Source: Candidatus Methanophaga sp. GoMg3.2 (GTDB lineage Archaea; Halobacteriota; Syntropharchaeia; Alkanophagales; Methanospirareceae). From it: 15,477 nt of DNA. The notes beneath the pieces are model-generated. The model saw only the letters and a list, made by a program, of their open reading frames with translations. It did no database searches and was not told where the DNA came from. The stretch is taken from the NCBI GenBank assembly GCA_013180565.1, contig QBUN01000423.1, positions 8,096 to 23,572 on the forward strand, given 5' to 3'. Position numbers and translations under genes: made by a program. Positions within the stretch are counted from its first letter, which is position 1. Each line of letters starts with the position of its first letter. This document shows positions 6,200 to 12,089 of the stretch, piece after piece.

Positions 6200-6613
6200 A
6201 TGGCAGAGGAAAAGGATAAAAAAAACTTACTAAAGATATCAGGATATTCAAGTACGGCGATAGAATACATACTTAGGAAGGTGAATGTAGGAAAGATAGA
6301 GGACCCTGATGCTCACGCTGTTTATACCGGTCCGTGTGGAGACTCAATGGAGATTTTCCTGAAGATTGAGCCGGAGTCAAAAGAGATAAAGGAGGCGAAG
6401 TTTCTTGCAGTAGGGTGCGCAGGCGCTCTTGCCTGCGGATCTGCTCTGACAGTGATGATAAAAGGAAAGACGATAGAGCAAGCGGAGAAAATAGATGAGG
6501 AGGATGTAATGAATTGGCTTGGTGGTATTCCAATACAGAAGATTTATTGCGCTTGTTTAGCAAAAAGGACGTTGAAGTATGCGATTAAGGAATATAGAAA
6601 TAAACAAAACTAA
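6200..6613 (+). CDS. IscU/NifU-like Fe-S cluster scaffold
   Basis: A 137-residue protein of the NifU N-terminal/IscU family, whose members assemble Fe-S clusters and hand them on. The three ligand regions are present: GPCGDSM (C46), VGCAGALACGSA (C73) and YCACLAKRTLKYA (C117, C119). It differs from textbook IscU: the ASSS stretch after the second ligand carries C79, the residue before C117 is tyrosine instead of the usual histidine, and the first motif is GPCGD rather than NPxCGD. These changes could alter cluster type or donor. It appears to have its own promoter. No IscS cysteine desulfurase is in the window. Confidence 0.88.
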   Translation: MAEEKDKKNLLKISGYSSTAIEYILRKVNVGKIEDPDAHAVYTGPCGDSMEIFLKIEPESKEIKEAKFLAVGCAGALACGSALTVMIKGKTIEQAEKIDEEDVMNWLGGIPIQKIYCACLAKRTLKYAIKEYRNKQN

Positions 6614-6712
6614 AAGAATGAAGTGGGTACTACGTTTAGCTGCGTGTTTCGGTTCGCTATGCTCACCTAAATACCTTTGACACATCGAAGCAATTGGATG
6701 GAGGCAAAAAAG

Positions 6713-7180
6713 ATGAAAAAATCTGATTGGATATGGACATCAGATAACTTATTTCCCAGAGCCAGAGAAAGAGGAACTGGCTGCTGTAGTCAAATTCATG
6801 CCACATGGTGAACCATCACCCTTCCGAGAGCTTGCATTATTCGAGGCAATTTCCAGTCGGCACACCAACCGCAAAGTCTACGAAGAGCTTGGCTACTGGA
6901 TAGGGCAGGGTGTTTTTGGCACTCCGTGGCTGATGTCCAAGATGGCGCAGTTTGCCGTCACGTACATGAACATGAGCAAAGGGCAAGCGAAGAAAGATTC
7001 CGAAGTGCTCATGAGTGCGCCGATTCTAGCGGCTATTAGCTCAGAAGTGAACGATAGGTTCTGGTGTAGGAAAAATGAAGATTTTATCGTATGCATTGGA
7101 AAGATGGAAGGGAAAATATTCGGACGGGGGATGTCCTCGTTGTCACGAAAACTCTTAAGATAGGGACCGGGGTGAAATGA
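6713..7180 (+). pseudogene. Nitroreductase-family gene, broken
   Basis: From about 6720 to 7055 one frame encodes pieces of an FMN nitroreductase-like protein: YFPEPEKEELAAVVKFMPHG, FEAISSRHTNRKVYEE and, directly joined, ELGYWIGQGVFGTPWL and SEVLMSAPILAAISSEVNDR. Family members have a long stretch between the SRHTNR block and the later blocks, which is missing here. A ribosome binding site (GGATGGAGG, about 6696-6704) and an ATG at 6713 fit a start, but that frame diverges from the homologous one. After about 7079 another frame (RTGDVLVVTKTLKIGTGVK) runs to a TGA overlapping the next ATG as ATGA, suggesting the old gene ended there. The 121-codon ORF at 6798-7163 is therefore a composite. Confidence 0.6.
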
Positions 7181-8046
7181 GAAAAGAAAAGGTGATATCT
7201 ATGGTTATGCTAGCGATTTTAATATCGACTATCTTAAGTAGTTGTCTCATCGAAGACGAAAAAGAGCAAGAAAATGGAAGAGAAATAACGATTGATACGA
7301 TAGGAGAATTCACATTCAATCATGAGGCTATTGAAACGGCAAGAAAGGATATTTTTAGGGAAGGGCATTTCTCGATTTTTGATATATTGGTCTATTTAGA
7401 TAGTAACAGCGATATTGATCTGGAATACCACTTTGATGAAACGATGAATACTCATGTAATTGATTCGATCAATGGGAAAGGAAACTGGTGGTACATGGCT
7501 TATTATGATGGCGGATGGCCAGAAAATAATGTTTTCAGAATGGATCACTACACATACAAGGATAAGATGTACATACGCATCTTGGAAGAAGATAAGCCTA
7601 CAATTGATAGGATATACGAAGTGTTCAGAGAAGAGATACAGCGAAAAGAGAAGAATGGAGGGAAAATCGTAATACCCACGGTTATCATTAGGGGACCAAA
7701 AACAGATTTACGATTTACTGATGTCACGGTTACGCCACACAACTTGAGAAACGATACGTTTCAAGACGGCGTAATAACGGCAATAGATGTAATACTCTCA
7801 TTAGGTGACGACCAAAAGCTTTCGTACGATCTGCAATGGTTTGATTCGATCGGTTCAGCGGGCGTTGTGCGAAGCTATTGGGTCAGTAGAATCAATGGGG
7901 ATGTGATGCATGATCGTTGTGGTTTTGTGTATGAAGCGGGCTCATTGAGCTATCAAGGATTCCGAGGCAACCATATACACATCCCCTCTGACTTCCGAGC
8001 GATCAATTCACCGGAGTATGAAGAATGGTTCTGGATCTGTATATAA
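7177..8046 (+). CDS. Predicted lipoprotein of unknown function
   Basis: A 289-residue protein with a basic start, a hydrophobic segment (residues 7-21) and a lipobox-like ILSSC with C23, so it is probably exported and lipid-anchored on the outer face of the membrane. The mature part is acidic. Residues 65-130 are rich in aromatics (GNWWYMAYYDGGW, HYTYKDKMY), like ligand-binding beta domains of archaeal surface proteins, but I cannot name the family. A second beta-rich region follows from about residue 170, and the protein ends EWFWICI without a C-terminal membrane span. GGGGTGA gives a good ribosome binding site, and the start overlaps the end of the broken upstream gene as ATGA. Confidence 0.72.
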   Translation: MRKEKVISMVMLAILISTILSSCLIEDEKEQENGREITIDTIGEFTFNHEAIETARKDIFREGHFSIFDILVYLDSNSDIDLEYHFDETMNTHVIDSINGKGNWWYMAYYDGGWPENNVFRMDHYTYKDKMYIRILEEDKPTIDRIYEVFREEIQRKEKNGGKIVIPTVIIRGPKTDLRFTDVTVTPHNLRNDTFQDGVITAIDVILSLGDDQKLSYDLQWFDSIGSAGVVRSYWVSRINGDVMHDRCGFVYEAGSLSYQGFRGNHIHIPSDFRAINSPEYEEWFWICI

Positions 8047-8077
8047 GAACAAACGACACGTTATAGGCACTGACATT

Positions 8078-8185
8078 TTAGTCTGTGTTGTTCTGATTAT
8101 GTCCTCCTTGTTTATCTGCAATCTTCTCGGTTACCAGCTTCATCAAGTCTTCCACAGATTTGGCTTTATTAAAAAGATTAAGGAA
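8078..8185 (-). pseudogene. C-terminal remnant of an unknown gene
   Basis: On the minus strand a frame reads LNLFNKAKSVEDLMKLVTEK... and ends GGHNQNNTD at the TAA complementary to 8078-8080. The charged helical stretch and hydrophilic tail look like a real protein end. The frame stays open upstream past 8200 but quickly loses protein character and no proper start is seen. It lies downstream of, and on the same strand as, the frameshifted CxxC gene at 8223-8613, so the two may be parts of one decayed locus. Confidence 0.4.
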
Positions 8186-8222
8186 GCAGGAAAAGGGTAA
8201 AGAGAGATAACCTATCCTTACT

Positions 8223-8613
8223 TCACTCCTTGATGCCAGTAAATAATCCGTATCCTATCGTTCCTTTTTCCAGTTCCTCAAAAACCATATTTACGAGTCT
8301 TTTAACCTTTTCTGGCGTTATTCCCATACTCATTTCCAAATCACAATCGCAGACCTTTTTCATGAGCTCCCAACCGTATAACAGTTTGTCCACTCTCTCA
8401 ATAAGCTCGCGGATTGCATAACTATGAGCCTCATAGAGGACGTCATTGAACCCTCCTTCACGGAGAATCTTCAGATAAACGCATGAACTGAGATGTAGGT
8501 AATGTTATCAACGAACTCTCCAAGTCGCGGGAATGACATGTTACAGGAAGGACAGGTCGCTTTTCCTGCTTTCCCCTGCACTGTTCCAGCAAAGACCGAT
8601 GAAAACCGCGCAT
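8223..8613 (-). pseudogene. Frameshifted minus-strand gene with a CPSC motif
   Basis: Three overlapping minus-strand frames together read like one protein of about 130 residues. It begins MRGFHRS at 8613, shifts to FAGTVQGKAGKATCPSCNMS and on to GEFVDNITYISVHAFI, which stops at 8471-8473, then shifts again to YLKILREGGFNDVLYEAHSY through ITPEKVKRLVNMVFEELEKG and ends at the TGA complementary to 8223-8225. Two single-base shifts in the same direction are needed. Codon choice in each part looks coding. The CPSC pair suggests metal or thiol chemistry, but I do not recognise the family. Sequencing error is an alternative to true decay. Confidence 0.6.
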
Positions 8614-8632
8614 AACTAAATACGGGTACGAG

Positions 8633-8642
8633 TTAATATAAA
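8633..8642 (+). promoter_or_regulatory. TATA box for the aminotransferase gene
   Basis: TTAATATAAA lies about 50 bases before the ATG at 8691. Transcription would start near 8665, leaving a short leader with a weak AGAGAAAAG sequence before the start codon. Confidence 0.5.
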
Positions 8643-8690
8643 GTTTGCCATTTAAGTAAGGTTAGATACTGTAACTTTAATAGAGAAAAG

Positions 8691-10013
8691 ATGAAAGACA
8701 TCGCCGTGGAACCACATATCGCAGAAATTTCGATGCCTGAGAACCTCCGGGTCGGATTGTTCGTAGCCGAGCAGAGGAAGAGATGCAGTAAAATAGGCTG
8801 TAATGCAGAATTCTACGGTTTTGGCTTCGGTCAGTCTCCATTCCATGTGCCACCACCACTTCAGCGCTCGCTGGGAGAACATGCAGGGATGGGTCACTAT
8901 TCCGCAGCAGAAGGGATCGAAGAACTGCGGGAGGCTATTGCAGGGTTCAACAAAAGACATTTCGCGCTGGATGTTGACCCTTCACGGATCGTGGTTGGGC
9001 ACGGCACAAAGGGGCTGATGTACACACTATTCTCCATCATCGGCGGTTCGGTGGTCATTCCATCTCCTGCTTGGATCGGCTATGCTCCACAACTTACACT
9101 TCAGGGAAAGAAGTATCACCTCTTCTTCATGAAGCCCGAGAATAACTACAAAATATATCCCCCTGATCTGGACGACTTCCTCCACGAACTGCCGGAAGAG
9201 CAGCATCTGCTGATCCTGAACAACCCTCACAACCCCACAGGTGCAGTATATTCAAAAGAGGAGCTGGAAGGGATCGCAGAGGTATGTAGGAGGCACGACA
9301 CACTTGTTCTTGCAGATGAGATCTATGCGTTAACTACCTATCAATTTGAGAACTTCACCAGCATGGGGATGCTATATCCCGAAGGGACCTTCATCACCAA
9401 TGGGCTCTCCAAGGACCGGTCTGCCGGAGGGTACCGTCTCGGCTCCTGTATCATGCCAGAAAACTGTTCCGAAAAGCTCAAAGACGATTTTACGAAGGTT
9501 GCAGCTACGGTCTACACCAATATCTCAACCCCGACCCAGAATGCTGCCATCACCGCGTATGAACCCAACGAGGAGATCGAGGACTACTTCAAAACCACCC
9601 GGGAGATTCACCAAATCATGGGCACCTTCGTATCCCGTGCATTCAATGCCATCAATGGGATAAAGACCACAAAACCAGAGGGCGCTTTCTATTTCCTCGC
9701 AGATTTCAACCACATTTCAGAGGACCTGAAACGAAAAGGGGTGAGCACCTCCAACGATCTCGCAAAATCTCTCATCTCCCACCCCCATCACATCACCACC
9801 ATTTCCGGTGATGCCATCATGGTCCACCAAGACGACTTTGCTGCCAGGATCGCTTTCGTTGATTACAATGGAAGAGCGGCATTTGAGAAGTTCAAAGAGA
9901 AGCCGCCCAAAACCACATCAGAGGAGGAAACATTCGTCATGGAGAATGCGCCCAGGATGGTCGCCGGCGTTGAGGCGCTGAGTATGTATGTGGAAGTGCT
10001 AAAAAGGAGGTGA
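8691..10013 (+). CDS. Class I/II PLP-dependent aminotransferase
   Basis: A 440-residue fold-type I aminotransferase. Key residues are visible: GMGHYSAAEGIEELREAIA in the N-terminal region, N181 in NNPHNPTG, D209 in LADEIYA, the PLP-binding K241 in TNGLSKDRSAGGYRLG, and a substrate-binding arginine in the C-terminal domain, where R391 in FAARIAFVDY is the candidate. The reaction is transfer of an amino group between an amino acid and a 2-oxo acid with PLP; the substrate cannot be read from sequence. It is somewhat longer than the usual 380-400 residues because of an N-terminal and a C-terminal extension. Many codons end in C (ATC, ACC, CTC), unlike its AT-leaning neighbours, which hints at horizontal acquisition. 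It is convergent with the flavodoxin-fold gene, six bases apart. Confidence 0.9.
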   Translation: MKDIAVEPHIAEISMPENLRVGLFVAEQRKRCSKIGCNAEFYGFGFGQSPFHVPPPLQRSLGEHAGMGHYSAAEGIEELREAIAGFNKRHFALDVDPSRIVVGHGTKGLMYTLFSIIGGSVVIPSPAWIGYAPQLTLQGKKYHLFFMKPENNYKIYPPDLDDFLHELPEEQHLLILNNPHNPTGAVYSKEELEGIAEVCRRHDTLVLADEIYALTTYQFENFTSMGMLYPEGTFITNGLSKDRSAGGYRLGSCIMPENCSEKLKDDFTKVAATVYTNISTPTQNAAITAYEPNEEIEDYFKTTREIHQIMGTFVSRAFNAINGIKTTKPEGAFYFLADFNHISEDLKRKGVSTSNDLAKSLISHPHHITTISGDAIMVHQDDFAARIAFVDYNGRAAFEKFKEKPPKTTSEEETFVMENAPRMVAGVEALSMYVEVLKRR

Positions 10014-10019
10014 AGATTA

Positions 10020-10670
10020 TCATCTGCTTTCCTTTTGCGCCTCTTCGTAAAGCTTCCTCAAGTTCGTGGGAATCGGGTGTTCTTTTAGAAGGTTTGCAAA
10101 ATACAGCAAATTATTTACCATGTATCTAACGGTCTTGTTCGTATATAGATGCTTATCTCCCCCTGCTTCGATATAGCTCGGACCGGGACCGGCATCACCG
10201 ACCCAGTAGGTATCAACATTGGGCGGAATTGTACAACCCAGATGCGACAGGTTAAAAAGCGTATTTGCGGCAACGTCGTGGGCACCATCTTCGTTACCCG
10301 TAATAACAACTCCCCCAACTTTACCGTACAACGGAAATTGTCCTGTCTCCGGGTCTGATTCATCATAAGTACCGTCTAATCGTTCGAGGACCATTTGTGC
10401 CACTGCGGATCTTACTCCAAACCATATTGGGGAGCCTATTATCAGTATATCACATGCCTTTATCTTCTTCAAGATTTCAGGCCACTCATCGCCTTCTCCC
10501 TCATCCGAGGAAACACCGAAACGGACATTGTGGTCAACCACCCGGATAACCTCTGTTTCCACTCCCTGTTCATGGAATAGCGTAACTGCTTTGTCTATCA
10601 GTGCTCGAGTATTTGATGTCTCTGGCGATCTCTTCAAGGTACAATTTAGTATTACTGCTTTTAGGTTCAT
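10020..10670 (-). CDS. Flavodoxin-fold NAD(P)H-dependent FMN reductase
   Basis: A 216-residue protein of the COG0655/FMN_red group. It starts with the beta strand and phosphate loop MNLKAVILNCTLKRSPETSNT and contains GSPIWFGVRSAVAQMVLERLDG and VVITGNEDGAHDVAANTLFNL, which form the FMN site in relatives. Members use NAD(P)H to reduce FMN, quinones or other small molecules; the substrate is unknown. The C-terminal extension, ending in LRKLYEEAQKESR, is typical for the larger members. A TATA box lies about 30 bases upstream on the minus strand, so it is probably transcribed alone with a very short leader. Confidence 0.87.
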   Translation of the reverse strand: MNLKAVILNCTLKRSPETSNTRALIDKAVTLFHEQGVETEVIRVVDHNVRFGVSSDEGEGDEWPEILKKIKACDILIIGSPIWFGVRSAVAQMVLERLDGTYDESDPETGQFPLYGKVGGVVITGNEDGAHDVAANTLFNLSHLGCTIPPNVDTYWVGDAGPGPSYIEAGGDKHLYTNKTVRYMVNNLLYFANLLKEHPIPTNLRKLYEEAQKESR

Positions 10671-10692
10671 GTGAGAATGTATGACATACGAT

Positions 10693-10703
10693 CATATATA
10701 CTT
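10693..10703 (-). promoter_or_regulatory. TATA box for the flavodoxin-fold gene
   Basis: On the minus strand GTATATATGAT lies about 25-30 bases before the ATG at 10670, which puts the predicted transcription start within a few bases of the start codon. Confidence 0.5.
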
Positions 10704-10751
10704 TCTCATTCCGGATTTACCTTTAAACCTAAAGTACTTTAGCCTGAGTAA

Positions 10752-10825
10752 GATTAACACTGATTAACGCAGACAAGAAAGAATAATTTTTGATGATCGG
10801 ACGCAGATGAACGCAGATAATCAGG
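10752..10825 (+). repeat. Left ACGCAGAT-rich repeat of the GxxExxY element
   Basis: GATTAACACTGATTAACGCA (10752-10771) is followed by GGACGCAGATGAACGCAGAT (10799-10818) and AATCAGG. The unit ACGCAGAT occurs twice at 8-11 base spacing, and GGACGCAGAT is inverted relative to the right-hand repeat. This wording is commonly found beside GxxExxY genes; here it runs into the first codons of the decayed reading frame. Confidence 0.75.
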
Positions 10826-11010
10826 ATTTTAAATATTTTGATGGTTTAGTTGACGGAGGAGATTATTAGAATCTTCTATCGAGTTTATAATAAACTGGGT
10901 TATAAAATGGTTTTCTGGAAAAGGTTTTTGAGAATGCAATGATGATAGAACTTAATTTTGGCACTAAACCGGAAGTTAAACGTAAGGCATTTGATAATTT
11001 GAGGAAATAG
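10807..11010 (+). pseudogene. GxxExxY-family gene, degraded
   Basis: Pieces in different frames rebuild a GxxExxY protein. ATG at 10807 lies inside the repeat and opens MNADNQDFKYFDGLVDGGDY, which soon stops. One frame over, TEEIIRIFYRVYNKLGYK (from 10853) is the N-terminal helix. In the next frame GFLEKVFENAMMIEL supplies the family's GFLEKVYE signature, then FGTKPEVKRKAFDNLRK ends at TAG 11008-11010. The middle of the roughly 125-residue protein, including most of the core, is deleted between MMIEL and FGTKPE. The family is scattered and repeat-associated with unknown function. This copy cannot make a full protein. Confidence 0.8.
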
Positions 11011-11013
11011 TTT

Positions 11014-11042
11014 TCTGCGTAAATCTGTGTAAATCTGCGTCC
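11014..11042 (-). repeat. Right ACGCAGAT-rich repeat (inverted)
   Basis: On the minus strand the sequence reads GGACGCAGATTTACACAGAT followed by TTACGCAGA. Its first ten bases match GGACGCAGAT at 10799-10808 in inverted orientation, so the pair bounds the GxxExxY remnant like imperfect terminal inverted repeats, starting four bases after the remnant's stop codon. Confidence 0.75.
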
Positions 11043-11085
11043 TAAATAGGTAGAACTTATACGTTATATACAATAAAAAACTCTT

Positions 11086-12087
11086 TCAAACTCTACGTTT
11101 CACAAGTTCCAAAAGCGAAAACCACCCCTTAGGATCGGTAAACCACTGCTCGACTGACAAACCCGCTTCAGAAAACATTTTTATTGCGCTCTCTTTGCTG
11201 AACTTACGGCAAATCTCAGTGTGGATGGTCTCACCTTCTTCGAACGGTATCGATAGATTCAAATCCTTTATCTCCACCGATGTCCTCTGGTTTGCCTGCA
11301 AGTGTATCTCCACTTGCTCTTTCTCTTCGTTATAGAATGCAACATGGTCAAAGACGGATACGTCAAAATCCGCATTCAATTCTCGGTTAATCACATGCAA
11401 AACATTCTTATTAAATTCACTGGTAACGCCTTGCGAGTCATTATAAGCTGCCTCCAGAACAGTTTTTTGCTTTATCATATCAAGACCAATCAGAAAACGA
11501 TCTCCAGGCTTCATCGAATTCGCAACCGTACGGAGAAAAATTTGACTTGCCTCTTCACTAAAGTTCCCAATAGAACTACCGAGAAAAATGATCAATCTGG
11601 AGAAGTCGCTGGGTATTACATTCATGTGTCGAGTGTAATCAGCAATGATGCCCAGTACCTTCAACTTCTGGTATTTATTAATCAAATCCACTGACGCGGC
11701 TACAAGTGTGGACTCACTGACATCTACCGGAACATATCGCATATTTTCCCCCTGCGGTTCATTCGCAGCATCTATGAGTTTGCATATCTTCCAGTTCGCT
11801 CCGGAACCCAGTTCGACCAGATCGCCACTTTCAAACGGCTCCATAAATACGGCACTCGCATCTTCTAGGATGGAAAGCTCAGTGCAAGTCTGGTAGTATT
11901 CGGGAAGTTTGCATATCTGTTTGTACAGAAATGAGCCGCGCTCATCATAAAAATATTTACTGGGTATAAATTTCTGATCGGCCGTTAAACCGGTAAAAAT
12001 ATCTTTGCTCATTTCATTGCTAAACGAATCAGTTAAATAATTGCGGATCTCAAGTCTTGGGCTTTTGAACGATTGCTGATTTTCCAT
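11086..12087 (-). CDS. egtD: EgtD-like SAM-dependent histidine N-alpha-methyltransferase
   Basis: A 333-residue member of the EgtD family (Methyltransf_33), the normal length. Signature blocks are in order: IPSKYFYDERGSFLYKQICKLPEYYQTCTE, the SAM site VELGSGANWKICKLIDA, YVPVDVSES, IIFLGSSIGNF, RFLIGLDMIK, AAYND and HTEICRKFS. Known EgtD trimethylates the histidine alpha-amino group to hercynine, the ergothioneine precursor. Tyrosine of YFYD, asparagine of SSIGN, tyrosine of AYND and glutamate of HTE match histidine-binding residues of mycobacterial EgtD; the usual E-x-S appears as E-I-C, so substrate preference may differ. The SAM loop is also divergent. The gene starts two bases after the molybdopterin enzyme's stop, so they are surely co-transcribed. 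Confidence 0.85.
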   Translation of the reverse strand: MENQQSFKSPRLEIRNYLTDSFSNEMSKDIFTGLTADQKFIPSKYFYDERGSFLYKQICKLPEYYQTCTELSILEDASAVFMEPFESGDLVELGSGANWKICKLIDAANEPQGENMRYVPVDVSESTLVAASVDLINKYQKLKVLGIIADYTRHMNVIPSDFSRLIIFLGSSIGNFSEEASQIFLRTVANSMKPGDRFLIGLDMIKQKTVLEAAYNDSQGVTSEFNKNVLHVINRELNADFDVSVFDHVAFYNEEKEQVEIHLQANQRTSVEIKDLNLSIPFEEGETIHTEICRKFSKESAIKMFSEAGLSVEQWFTDPKGWFSLLELVKRRV

Positions 12088-12089
12088 TG

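Noticed and set aside
8018..8200. 60-codon plus-strand ORF with a hydrophobic segment, overlapping the lipoprotein end
   Set aside because: It overlaps the lipoprotein by 29 bases, has no ribosome binding site, and the opposite strand reads more like protein.
8230..8421. 63-codon plus-strand ORF
   Set aside because: It is serine-rich and low in complexity, and is the antisense of the coding-like CPSC gene.
10752..11042. CRISPR-like reading of the ACGCAGAT repeats
   Set aside because: The units are too short, unevenly spaced and partly inverted, with a gene remnant between them and no spacer pattern.
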